Shown here: piece by piece, positions 1 through 9,058 of the stretch
Layout: every line of letters begins with the position of its first letter
Numbering within the stretch: the stretch's first letter is position 1
Source of the DNA: Phlebotomus papatasi
Taxonomy: Eukaryota > Arthropoda > Insecta > Diptera > Psychodidae
Length of the DNA: 64,000 nt
Direction of reading: 5' to 3'
Assembly (NCBI RefSeq): GCF_024763615.1
Contig: NC_077223.1
Coordinates: forward strand, 95,232,627 to 95,296,626
Translations under genes and position numbers: made by a program
The notes under the pieces: generated by a model
The model's input: the letters and a program-made list of their open reading frames with translations, nothing else
Told to the model about the DNA's origin: nothing
Databases searched by the model: none

Positions 1-164
1 GAACAGTAATAAGTTCAATTCTGTATTGAAAATGTCAAGTACTAAAGCATTGCAGTTTGAACAGAGCAAAATCTTCTATTTTTATTTTTTCTTCTTTTAT
101 TGGGATTTTGTGTATTCAAAAAATTCGAACATGTTCTTACATGACTGACATATACATCCTGAGA

Positions 165-305
165 AAGAGCTTTTCCACCGTTTTGCTCTGGAGCTTGGTC
201 ACCAATGCTAAGACGTCGGTGGACGCTAGAAACTAAACGGGATCTCATTGAAATGAAACTGTACAACGAAAGCATTGTTGATGAATAACTTTATCTATCT
301 ATCTA
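165..305. repeat. Interspersed repeat S, copy 1, with ATCT tail
   Basis: This block recurs inverted at about 58985-59115. Both copies share an exact 20-base core around GAAAGCATTGTTGATGAATA and a matching region around GTTTTGCTCT. It ends in a short run of TCTA units at 286-300. A tetranucleotide tail at one end suits the 3' end of a non-LTR retrotransposon or SINE, but no coding sequence is attached, so the class is not assigned. Confidence 0.6.
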
Positions 306-1178
306 TTTATCAAAAGCTCTTCTTTTTCGGTATGTCCAAAAGCTACCTCGTCCTGCCCTACATGCAAATCCTCTTTGTAAGACTTTATAAGCTATTCAGC
401 CACACCATTATCTATTCTGGAACATGAAATGCAAGACTAGAATTTTCTGTTTAGAGCACCAATTGAAAATTAGTGGTCATCACACTCAACTTAATATAGA
501 AACCAGAAAGCTTTTGAGTGGAGAAAACTTTTGCACATTGGAAATTTATAATTGGTTTATCGGGTGGGAAGTTTTCAATTCACAGTCGAAGCACCTGCTT
601 TTGTCCTCAACCCCAAATGCGTTCACCAGCCTGAGGTCACTCAGACTCCTTACTCTCTATATAGCATAAACTTTTCTACTCCCTTCTCCAGAAATTGTTT
701 CATTCTCTCTCTCTCTCTGATGCGAAAAGTACTTGGACCAAACCCCAAACCTTCAGATTCACAATCACATTTTCAACAACAATCATTTGCCATTGGAATC
801 TCGTTAGCACCTTCTCAATTGAAATTTGTTCTAGTGGAAAAATCAATTAAATTCACCATCACTAAATCATATAAATAATATTGGTCAATTTTGTGTCACA
901 CGCTCTATCATCATTATCACCAGCATCATGGATGTTCATTATAAGCGCATTTCGGCAAACATATAGCTACCTGATCGGATTATCTGTAACACATCACATA
1001 ATCTAAAAACAAATTAATTTCTATTATATGGAATGGGTTGGATGAGAGAATTTCCACAATGTTCATCTAGGCTTTGGAAGCAAATTTAGGCAATAGTAGA
1101 AACTGTTTTATATTAGACTGTATCGTGACGGAAAAGCATGACTATGTATAACTCCGGTTCTAATCCAAATGTGAAAAT
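306..1178. other. No gene seen
   Basis: Plain AT-rich sequence with a short CT run at about 703-719. Two short overlapping reading frames here have no recognisable motif and no support as genes. Confidence 0.5.
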
Positions 1179-1184
1179 TTGATT

Positions 1185-1566
1185 ATAATATGGCCCAACA
1201 CCACGACTGATGGTTGGATTCACACCGAAATATCGTCGCGAATCGGTCAAGCTTCTGCAGTACTGAGGGAGTTTGGCGGAAGCGTGATGAGGAAAGCCGA
1301 GATTGGTCGTTCGGCTAAATTATCGATTTTAAAATCTGTGTTCATTTCTATTCTCACCTATGGTTGTGCGATTTGGGTAATGACCGGAAGTATAAGATCT
1401 CGAGTACAAGCTGTCGCGATGAGGTACTTCCGGACGGTTAAGAGAATCACTCGTCGAGATCGAGTAAGAAACGTAGCCGTTCGTGAGGAATTAAAAGAAT
1501 CGAAGAGTTGGTCCTTCGAGTTGAGAGATCACAACTTCGATGGTATGGATACGTGGTAGGCAAATA
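1185..1566 (+). pseudogene. Non-LTR retrotransposon fragment (LINE-A), reverse transcriptase C-terminal part
   Basis: The translated segment has the look of the end of a LINE reverse transcriptase. A region reading EISSRIGQASAVLREFG is followed by ILTYGCAIWV, the counterpart of the family's usual LLYGSETW motif. An arginine-rich stretch reading RRDRVRNVAVREEL comes next. There is no start of ORF, no endonuclease and no active-site YADD in the window, so this is a 5'-truncated dead copy. A Tc1-like element begins right after it at a TA, and the LINE homology stops there. A second fragment of the same family lies at 8190-8540. The clade (RTE, CR1 or another) cannot be set by eye. Confidence 0.8.
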
Positions 1567-1568
1567 TA

Positions 1569-3228
1569 CAGTGGCGACAAGATAAATAGCACACCTTCAG
1601 AGGTTTTCTATCTTGATGTTTTACGATACGATATCAATATTTATACCTAATCATACTTTATTTTTTAGACAATATAAAGCTTATTATAAATAAAAATGAT
1701 AATTATTTAATATTTGGATCTGTTAAAACTATGTGTTTTTGTCATTTAATGAGTTTAGGTATAATTCCTGTGGACAATTTAAATAGCACACTTTCATTTT
1801 CTCTGAAAATATTACCTGAAATTTACATTTATTTTAAAATTCATTATATTCCTCTAGTTTTGATCATTTATAGGCATTAATGATCAAATTTTCGTAAAAT
1901 AAAGTTATGAGAACTGAAAAATAATGTAAATATAGCCTTTGGTGCAGATTTTCAGGCTTTACGTAAAACAGTTTAGGATAACTAAGAATTTTTTTTGTAA
2001 ATTATATTGTTCAAGGAAGATAACTATCAATTCAATAATTTTTTATGATCAAACTTACAAATCACGCAAAAACTCGAAAATTTCGACAAAGAATTACAAT
2101 TTCGAGAGAAGATTCTGCCATTGTTCTTATAGTAAAACTGAATTTATTTGTTGCCGTGCCGAAAATAAAGGAACAAATTGAACAAAATTTGAAAAAGTAA
2201 CTGATGTGAACATTACTGAAAGCCAATTATGTAAAAATACCCGGTTTAGAAGTATTTCCAGACGTACAGAGTTAGTATCCAAGCGAAACCATACCTGTTA
2301 TTTTTTTTTCTTAAAGAGCATATGCATAAGGACCTGTAATTCTAGAATAATATTCTATAAACAGATGCATTCCTGTTTAATATAATAGGATATGACATAA
2401 CAAAATAATAGATGTCCCAAAAGTCAAGAATTTTGTCTTTGATACATAACTAAGAACGTAAAACTTAGCGGTGGTAATTTTATATTATGGAGTTACTTTT
2501 AGCGAAGTGGAGTATTGTCTGTACATGGAATATCAGGTAATATAAACCAATTTGTTTACAAGGATATCTTTGGACAAGACATGTACTTCAACATTGAAAA
2601 GAATTTACTTTTTGGTTTTAAGTTTTAACAAAGATAATGATCCCAAACACACTGCCAAGAGTTTTTAAAAGTGGTTCAGTCAGAACAAAATTCATCTTCT
2701 GGAACGGCCAGAACAGACTAAGTCCCTCAATCCTGTTGAATTCAAAAGAAACGATTGACCAGAAGATAAATCTCTCGAAAGTGACTAATTTGAAATAGTT
2801 TTAATAATTGGATATCCAAACTACATAAAATACAATCACATTAGAATAGTGTCAAATCCTGATTTCCTTAATGATCCTTCAGTGTCAAGCGCTCATTTTT
2901 TCGAAAAGTTATTAACTAAGTACTAAAAATCCAAATTTAATTTCAAAATAAAATTCATAAGTTATTAATTGCAGTAGAAGCCGAAAACTACCACTTCTTA
3001 TAGGGTGTGCTATTTATATTGTCCTCTTAACATGTCCCATTTCAAGAATTTTTTGATCATACTAAATTTCTTGATAGAACTTTCAGGGTTTTTCTTCATA
3101 TTCAAAATGTATTTATATACAAGTTCATTTATTATTATTACTTTCATCATTTAAAAGCATAATTTTTCGAAAAACAAAGCATATATATTACAGTGTCCGA
3201 AACTGTGCTATTTATTTTGTCGCCACTG
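1569..3228 (+). mobile_element. Tc1-like DNA transposon, full length but dead
   Basis: The element starts CAGTGGCGACAAGATAAATA and ends with the reverse complement form TTTATTTTGTCGCCACTG. A TA flanks each side (1567-1568 and 3229-3230), the standard Tc1/mariner target duplication. The total of 1,660 bp is the normal size for an autonomous Tc1-like element. Inside is a decayed plus-strand transposase. The element sits at the end of the LINE-A fragment, so it is probably younger than that copy. Confidence 0.87.
2470..2775 (+). pseudogene. Decayed Tc1-type transposase
   Basis: Reading across frames, the DDE region of a Tc1 transposase is clear. GGNFILW at about 2470 corresponds to the family's VMVWG strand. 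DNDPKHTAKSF at 2632-2665 is the block holding the second catalytic aspartate. A segment near 2700 reads KSLNPVE, the counterpart of the DLNPIENLW block that carries the third acidic residue. Stops and frame changes interrupt it, for example a stop just after KSF. The N-terminal helix-turn-helix part upstream (about 1950-2200) is too degraded to assign. The protein would have bound the terminal repeats and cut and pasted the element. It cannot be functional here. Confidence 0.85.
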
Positions 3229-3230
3229 TA

Positions 3231-3380
3231 TATAATTGTTTATGTTTAATCCCGTCAGGTGCATAGGGTAAAGCGGGGTAATTTGGAATCATGTCTACTT
3301 TGGAATTTTGAGATTTTCTCACTATTTCAAATGGTCAAAGAGAAAAAGAAAACCACTAAGAACTACAAGGCTTTATAGTA
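3231..3380. other. Short repeat scraps
   Basis: Contains AATCCCGTCAGGTGCATA (about 3248-3266), which resembles a piece of MITE family P at 15118-15135, then a GGTAAAGCGGGGTAATTTGG stretch that looks like the end of a separate element. No gene. Confidence 0.4.
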
Positions 3381-3689
3381 AGGTGGGGTAACTGGATCGT
3401 TTTCCGTATAGTGCTACTTAAACGATGGTTTTTGGATTGATGAATTTCTTTTTTACTTCTTCTAAATCCATAGAATTATTCTGTATTTCATTCAGAAACA
3501 AAAAAAAAATTATCAAAAATATTAAAGAAAATTTATAAAATAATAATAATACTGAAATTAGTCAGCATGGACTAACTGGGTCGGCTTTTCGCTAATTGGA
3601 TTAAATGGTCTTTTAATTGGATCACTCAATTTACAAGCATATTAAAATGAGACAATAATTTTTTAATATATTTTTAAAATTTTAATTGG

Positions 3690-4347
3690 ATTATTTTATT
3701 TAACATTTAATGTGAAAGACAATCTTTGGTGTAATATCAGTTTTATGAACAGCAATTGAAGGGACAAGTTGACCAGTAGCAGACACCATGAAGAGTGTTG
3801 TGGAACATTCCTTCAATCCACGTGAACTTTTCCTGGCTAATACATTACCATCTTCAGGTCTCAAGAAAAAGGCACTTTCGTAGAATTTAAGAGCCCGATC
3901 TGGTGAAATGGTCAGCAGATCGTGTTTTGTGAAATATTCTCGACAATTCTGAAACCACTCCGTGAGATATTCAGTAGTAAAACCACAGCCTTTTCCGATG
4001 AGAAGGACTTTGGCTTGTGCATGCTGAGCTCTGGATGACGCTTGAGAAAATTACTGAACCAAGTATCTCCAGGCCTTCCATCCGTAAAATAGTTTGGAAT
4101 TTTGAAGGTCTCGCAGATGATTTTGACGCTGTCCAGAATTTGTTCCTTGCCGATGGGATGGCAGGCATCCGCACATTCCAAGATCCACATGACAAGTTCT
4201 TCTTCTTGTTCTTTTGTAAGAGTCGTTAGCCTACCATTGGAGCACTCTTCCGGGTATCTGCCTGTCAATTTGTTGTCTTGGTATATCAAAGGTTTTGGAT
4301 GCATAGGTTATGGTAGAACCATTTCGTGTACACACTTCAAGGCATTC
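3690..4347 (-). pseudogene. Tigger/pogo-type transposase fragment (psq HTH + CENP-B HTH + start of DDE domain)
   Basis: Three family landmarks appear in order on the minus strand. First, a psq-type helix-turn-helix reads CTRNGSTITYASKTFDIPRQ (about 4270-4335). Second, after a frame change, a CENP-B-type helix-turn-helix begins LTKEQEEELVMWILECAD and runs on through GRPGDTWFSNFLKRHPEL (about 4020-4230). Third, after another frame change near 3985, a segment continues as TEWFQNCREYF, then FFLRPEDGNVLARK (about 3690-3980). In intact relatives this last part holds the first catalytic aspartate in a motif like NADE; here it is replaced by KFYESAFF. The rest of the catalytic domain is absent. The protein would have been a nuclear DNA-binding transposase; this copy is dead. 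Confidence 0.82.
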
Positions 4348-4560
4348 AATATTAATTTTACCTTGCATTATTGATCCGAAATCGGTGTAAATATTACCCT
4401 TTTTAGGTGTATTAGGGGTTAACTTAACCCTTTTTCATGTTAATTTTACCCTTAAAAAGGTGTAAAATTAACATTAAAAAATGTTAATAAATTTTTACAC
4501 CTAAAAAGTGTTAAAGTTACGAGGAAAAAAAGTTAATGGCACCCTCTTTTTTTATCAGTG
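4345..4560. mobile_element. CACTGAG MITE family C, copy 1, left end truncated
   Basis: The right end reads ACCCTCTTTTTTTATCAGTG, matching the other four copies. The left TIR is missing, and the homology fades into the transposase start near 4347. The interior shows the family's hallmark palindromic alternation of TTAATTTTACCC and GGTGTAAAATTAAC. Confidence 0.75.
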
Positions 4561-5202
4561 TTAGATCTTTTTCTTCCTCTATATTTGCCCCTAAACAAAA
4601 ACTTTCGTGTACAGTGGAATCCGGGAGCAGATTTATGCGACGATGTCGTCACCCTTCGGGGCTCTCGTGTAGATGAGCTGCGAATGATGCTTCACTACCC
4701 GCTTTATGTGACCAGTCTCGCGGAGTTCATTGAGAACCTGCTTGGTCAGAGACCCGCGTACCTTCAGACGCTCAGAAATGACGCGACGGTGGGCGAGATG
4801 AGCTTCCAGTGAGGGACTTCTTTAAGGAATTTGTCATATCCCTGACTTTTCCTTTTAACCACTTCTTCTTATTAGCCTTGCCGCCTCCGGAACTTTCTTA
4901 GTATAAGGTTTGTTCTTACACTGAGAAAAAAAGAGGGTGCGATTAACTTTTTTTCCTCATAACTTTAACACTTTTTAGATGTAAAAATATATCAACATTT
5001 TTTAATGTTAATTTTACACCTTTTTAAGGGTAAAATTAACATGAAAAAGGGTACCTTTAACCCCTAATACACCTAAAAAGGGTAATATTTACACCAATTT
5101 CGGATCAAAACCGCAGGGTAAAATTAACATTTTCGGAATGTTGTTTTAACTTTTTCGTATTTCTCTCAGTGTAGGAATCTTTTTCTTTGCTCCCTTTGGC
5201 AT
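4561..5202 (-). pseudogene. RpS25: Ribosomal protein S25 (eS25) copy, broken
   Basis: The translated pieces match eS25, a small-subunit protein of the cytosolic ribosome. From the start codon at 5200-5202 the sequence reads MPKGAKKKIP. A MITE then interrupts it. It resumes with GGGKANKKKWLKGKVRD, the basic N-terminal tail of the family. About a dozen residues that normally follow are deleted. The winged-helix part continues from YDKFLKEVPHWKLISPTV, and after one frameshift from ERLKVRGSLTKQVLNELRET to a stop at 4633-4635. The final 50 or so codons are open and well preserved, so the decay is fairly recent. Unlike a processed copy it keeps a probable intron before the start codon (5203-5351). 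No poly(A) tail is visible; another MITE abuts the 3' side. It lies between the transposase remnant and the right block of the Tigger-type element. Confidence 0.87.
4919..5171. mobile_element. CACTGAG MITE family C, copy 2, inside the S25 copy
   Basis: Complete element with ends CACTGAGAAAAAAAGAGG and TTCTCTCAGTG, flanked by TA on both sides (4917-4918 and 5172-5173). This is the Tc1/mariner-type target duplication. It splits the N-terminal region of the S25 copy. Confidence 0.9.
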
Positions 5203-5351
5203 CTAAAATAGTAAAACAGTGCTGATCAATGCGATTCCTGGAAAGAAATTATTGATTTGCAAAGCACCCATTTAGAGCAAAATGTAAACATCCACAAATT
5301 CACTAATTTCTTTATAAAATATTATTATTTCATGAAAATCGATTTACTCAC
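5203..5351 (-). other. Probable 5' UTR intron of the S25 copy
   Basis: On the minus strand the sequence CCCTGCAAG is followed by GTGAGTAAAT, a near-ideal splice donor (boundary 5352/5351). The acceptor TTACTATTTTAG sits directly before the start codon ATGCC. An alternative acceptor, TTCTTTCCAG, lies about 36 bases further upstream. The exon before the donor (5352 to about 5385) would be untranslated. A spliceable intron argues for a DNA-level duplicate rather than a retrocopy. Confidence 0.6.
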
Positions 5352-5434
5352 CTTGCAGGGGAATGATTGCACTTCACTTTTAATTAAGCCTTTGGATTTA
5401 AAATACTTTTTTAAAATACTAATCGCGAAGTGCA

Positions 5435-5460
5435 TAATCCCGGGACCCCATGTATACTGC
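5435..5460. repeat. Solo terminus of MITE family P
   Basis: GTGCATAATCCCGGGACC matches the right end of the P element at 42022-42430 apart from one two-base gap. Confidence 0.5.
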
Positions 5461-6550
5461 TAACTCTAAATAATTCCAAATCCAAAAGTTTCAACTTGGC
5501 AATTAGCCGTAGATGCTGAAGATGCGTATGTAAAAAAAAATAGCAACATGAAGTAATAATCCAATGGAATGCTTATTATTGATTTTCAATTTTTTTTTAT
5601 GTAAAACAAATTGAAAACTAATTCCATTTGAAAGTTGATGACACTTGTGATTTTTACTGTTGTTAATTTCGGTTCTGCAAAATTTGCAATTACTGTAAAT
5701 TTCGAAATGAGTTGCCAATGGGACAAAATCATCATGAAAATTATTCATGGTGGTTAATTAAAAATTAATTCGTGCAAATAGTCAATTATGGATTAATATT
5801 TAGCTGCAGATTATGCAGATAAATCACAAAATTCATTCCATTGTGCAAAAATATTTCTGATGCTTTTGCTGGATAGTGGGAGTGGGTGGGGTCGGTGGGG
5901 GAGGTAGGCGTTGTTTGTGGGGACAAAATGCGGACGGTAAATGTTTGTTTTTCACTTGAGAGCATTTAGTATTCACAGAGACGCATTCGAGCAAATTGAC
6001 CTAAAATGTCACACACATTTTCTGGGAGTTGTGAAGGGATGGGTGGGTGGTGCTTTTTTTCCCACAGCCAGGCGGTTAGACAGGGAAAATTGGGCCAGAA
6101 TGTCAATTGATCGATTGATATTGAAGCTGAGGCATTTTTCTCTCGCATTACACTCATCAGACACATCATGTTGGGGAGTCAGACAATGAGAGGAAAACTT
6201 TTTCCTCTCGTTGGTCATCATCAACCGTCTCCGTGGTCCATTGCGTCTTTGGTTTGGGAGTTGGGATGTGTCGGAAGTTGTGGGTAAGAGATCGCTTTGA
6301 CAAGTAGGTAATTGACTTGGTGAAATGTGATGTCACACGCCGAAGTAAAAGTGCCAACATGCCAATATCTTCACCCCGTATAGAGCTACGATCGAGGATG
6401 GGCAAAAGGAAAACTCTGAAAGCTTCAATTTGCTGAAATATTCATTTCTTTCTTTCTTCAGACGCCTTTCACTTTCTCCCCAGATTTTGGGATATTAAAT
6501 TTATTTGTGTACATTTTTCATTATAATAAATTTTTTACTGTATTTTTGAG
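5461..6550. other. No gene seen; G-rich tract inside
   Basis: Plain sequence. The only notable part is a GT-rich tract at 5876-5915 with several runs of three or more G. Overlapping short frames on both strands at 5941-6405 show no recognisable domain. Confidence 0.5.
5878..5901 (+). other. Potential G-quadruplex tract
   Basis: Four G-runs of three to five bases are separated by loops of three, one and five bases. This meets the usual pattern for an intramolecular G-quadruplex in DNA or RNA. No role is shown. Confidence 0.5.
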
Positions 6551-6554
6551 GTAT

Positions 6555-6701
6555 TATGCCCAACGCACAATAACTTTTGTTTAGTAAACATGTTTTTGAC
6601 ATTTAAATGAGACTGAGTGATATTAAAACTAGTCATCTCGCTCACTCTTATAAAACGTTTTGAAAACATATTTACAAACAAAAGTTAATGTGCGCTGGTC
6701 A
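6555..6701. mobile_element. Hairpin MITE family M, copy 1
   Basis: Ends TGCCCAACGCACAATAACTT and AAGTTAATGTGCGCTGGTCA form near-perfect inverted arms, and almost the whole unit can fold into one hairpin. TTA flanks both sides. Confidence 0.8.
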
Positions 6702-6775
6702 TTAGTCGTGGAGAAATTGCTCGACAGAAAAATATATGTTTGTAATTTGTGACAACAAAACAGTGATTTGCCTTA

Positions 6776-6919
6776 TGCCCAGCGCATACTAACTTCTGTT
6801 TGTAAATATGCTTTTTAAATTTTCTATGAGAGAGCGAGGTGACTAGATTTAGGTTTCATTCATTCTCATAGAAATGTCAAAAACATGTTCACAAAATAAA
6901 AGTTATTGTGCGTTGGGCA
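6776..6919. mobile_element. Hairpin MITE family M, copy 2
   Basis: Same structure as copy 1 with TTA before the left end. Its right end runs directly into copy 3. Confidence 0.8.
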
Positions 6920-6922
6920 TAA

Positions 6923-7069
6923 TGCCAAGCACACAATAACTCTTTGTTCTAAATATGTTTTCAAAATTTCCTATGAGAGTGAGCGAGATGATTAGATCTT
7001 GATCTCACTCACTCTCATTGAAATGTCAAAAACATGTTTAGTAAACAAAAGTAATTGTGCGTTGAGCAT
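6923..7069. mobile_element. Hairpin MITE family M, copy 3
   Basis: Begins with TGCCAAGCACACAATAAC only a few bases after copy 2 and ends GTAATTGTGCGTTGAGCA. The shared TAA between copies 2 and 3 suggests insertion into the target site of the first. Confidence 0.8.
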
Positions 7070-7141
7070 AAGGTTCATCCCTGTTTTGTTGTCACAAATT
7101 ACAAAAATATATTTTTCTGTCGAGCAATTTTTCCACGAATA

Positions 7142-7578
7142 CTACTTAAATCATTTTATACGGGGTTAAAGATAATTGTTATTTATGTAAAGTTAGTTGT
7201 AGAAGGGTCTCAAAATGAAATTTATGAGTAAGAGAGTCCATGATTGTTAAACTGTGATTATGTTAATTCATTAAATGTCAATTTTTTTTTACTATACTCT
7301 TAATAATATTTTTAATTTTATAAAAATATTTATTTAAGTGGTTAAGTAATGGATTACATGGTTAAGAGATGTCGACAAAAATCGCCATCTTGAAGTTTTT
7401 AATGTTAAAGTTCAGCTACTTGAGAGGACCTATTTTTCAAATGATTTGATTAAATTTGGATTTTTTGGAAAGGTCTTGAAATTTAGAACTCGGTTGCATT
7501 GGTCACAATTGGTAATTATTCGGTTCATTACCAATAAATGACCAATCTTTTGAAAGAATTTCGGTCTGATGTGATGTC
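7142..7578. other. No gene seen
   Basis: AT-rich sequence without recognised genes or repeats. Confidence 0.4.
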
Positions 7579-7853
7579 ACTGGACAGTAGTGGACGGAAA
7601 AACTTAAACTTAGACTTAGAAAAACGTTTTACAAAACAATCTTACATCGAATTTGCCTGTACGTGATTTCTCTGCAAATTCGATGTAAGATTTTTTTGTA
7701 AAACTTTCTTTTCAATAGTATATTATGAAAATTCCAAAATTGTTTTCTGAACTTTGTAGACTTGATAAAGAGGACAACAATCCTTGAAACATTGTAGAAG
7801 AATAAAACAGCAATAATTAGTAAAGGTCTAAGTTATTCGGTGTACTGTCCAGA
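7579..7853. mobile_element. Small TIR element with internal strong hairpin
   Basis: Imperfect TIRs: CTGGACAGTAGTGGACGG at the left, and CGGTGTACTGTCCAG at the right. Inside, 7626-7706 folds into a hairpin with about 30 paired bases (arms GTTTTACAAAACAATCTTAC and the inverse) and a loop of about 20. No coding sequence. Confidence 0.6.
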
Positions 7854-8189
7854 CCAATCTTTTTTAAATTCGATCACTCAGAATATAAATCGAACAACTC
7901 GATTTTTTACAAAAATCGTTTTATTTGCTTTTTAGATACTTTTTTATAGCCTCTACTTTCCCTGTAAATATTGTACTTGAAAGACAATTATTTTCAAAGT
8001 TATGGAGATTTTAAATCTCAAAAATCCTATACTCTGCATGTAAAATCTCAGCTTCAAATCGTTCTCCTGTAAAATTTGCCTACTGCGAGTTATTCGTTTC
8101 TTATTCTGAGTGGTCGATATGTATTCCTTTTTACGGAGTGTTTCCTTGAAACGGAGTGTTTCAAGGAGATGCCCTCCACAATGAGATTT
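7854..8189. other. No gene seen
   Basis: No recognised gene. A small palindrome (TTCCTTGAAAC against GTTTCAAGGAG) lies at about 8140-8167. Confidence 0.4.
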
Positions 8190-8540
8190 GTGTAATGATC
8201 GAAACAATAAGATCGCAAATACAGGCTGTCGAGATGATTTACCTTCATACGGTTAAGGAATTCGTTGAGATCAAGTAATGAACCTTCCCATTTATAAGGA
8301 CCTAAGATTTGAGGAATTGTTTCTTCATGTTGAGACGTCACAAGTCACAACTCTGATAGTTAAATATGATCATATTCAGCGAATAAATGTGCAAACATAG
8401 GTTTCTCAGAAAAGCCATGAAGGCTATTGTGAAGAGAAGAGCTCTCGAGGTACATCCAGTACCAAGGTGGTTGATACAAATTCAGGATCTTGCCTTATAT
8501 CGTATTGGAATATACTCCGAATACTTTTCTTAAGTAACGG
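8190..8540 (+). pseudogene. LINE-A fragment, end of reverse transcriptase ORF
   Basis: The DNA matches the 1.4-kb LINE-A fragment through the stretch around ATACAGGCTGTCGAGATG, then extends past it. The extension translates to a segment like VHPVPRWLIQIQDLALYR. This is the family's basic C-terminal region, which usually reads along the lines of GRPR-RWLDxIxxDL. The reading frame is broken and no tail is visible. Confidence 0.7.
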
Positions 8541-8572
8541 AGGATCAGGTTTGGGCTGTTAATCTGCTGTGA

Positions 8573-8746
8573 GAGATGGGGCTACATTAAAAACGCTATT
8601 TTTTTGCATATTTGTGAAAGAAATTAGACCTAGCCATAATTTAAATTAGAACCTTAATTGTTTTATAGAGCTAAATTACATTACATTTAAGCCCAGCTTA
8701 CTTTAGAAAAACGCAAAAAAAATTTCAATGTTGCCCCATATTCCCT
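8573..8746. mobile_element. Small TIR element, ATGGGGC-type
   Basis: The left part AGATGGGGCTACATTAAAAA and the right part AATGTTGCCCCATATTCCC are inverted. The family also occurs at 45904-46491, where the end reads GGGGGAGATGGGGCTGCG. Confidence 0.6.
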
Positions 8747-8937
8747 TAAGTGGCAAAGAGTGTTTCTACATTGTTATTTTTTCCTTTTTCTTTTTAAATA
8801 ATGCATTAACGTTATATTGCAAAACTATGCAAAGCTTATATCTAAGCAATTTTGGATCAAATTTTAGTTAATGTACACAACAAGGGTTAATTAATTTCAT
8901 TTTTCCTAAAAATCGCTAATATTGGTTATTCCATCTT

Positions 8938-9058
8938 ATGCCCTAGACACACTTACGACTTCAGCCGAAATACGACTTAGTGGAAAATGACGGGAATGTT
9001 GTTTGACCATTATGTCTAATAATTATGCTAAGCCGTCTCTCGGCTAATCCTCAAGTCT
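8938..9058. repeat. Short copy of element family Y
   Basis: Begins ATGCCCTAGACACACTTACG, nearly the same as the left end of the large Y element at 30188. The right side, GCTAAGCCGTCTCTCGGCTAA, resembles the right part of that element in degraded form. Confidence 0.6.

Larger units (their letters stand above)
3381..5418 (-). mobile_element. Tigger/pogo-type element with secondary insertions
   Basis: The left 220 bp (3381-3600) and a right block (5379-5415) both reappear at 53786-54045, directly joined. That shows they belong to one element whose middle is missing in the other copy. The middle here carries a minus-strand transposase remnant of the CENP-B/pogo type, a CACTGAG-type MITE, and a broken ribosomal protein S25 copy. 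Clear terminal inverted repeats were not found, so the outer limits are approximate. Confidence 0.65.
6706..7141. mobile_element. Inverted arms enclosing M copies 2 and 3
   Basis: GTCGTGGAGAAATTGCTCGA and its continuation (6706-6770) are the inverse of 7074-7141, which ends GAGCAATTTTTCCACGA. The roughly 65-bp arms enclose two M units, so this is an older foldback element with later insertions, or a larger composite. Confidence 0.7.

Noticed and set aside
4561..5202. Working RpS25 gene
   Set aside because: A MITE interrupts the N-terminal region, about a dozen residues are deleted after VRD, and there is a frameshift before ERLK.
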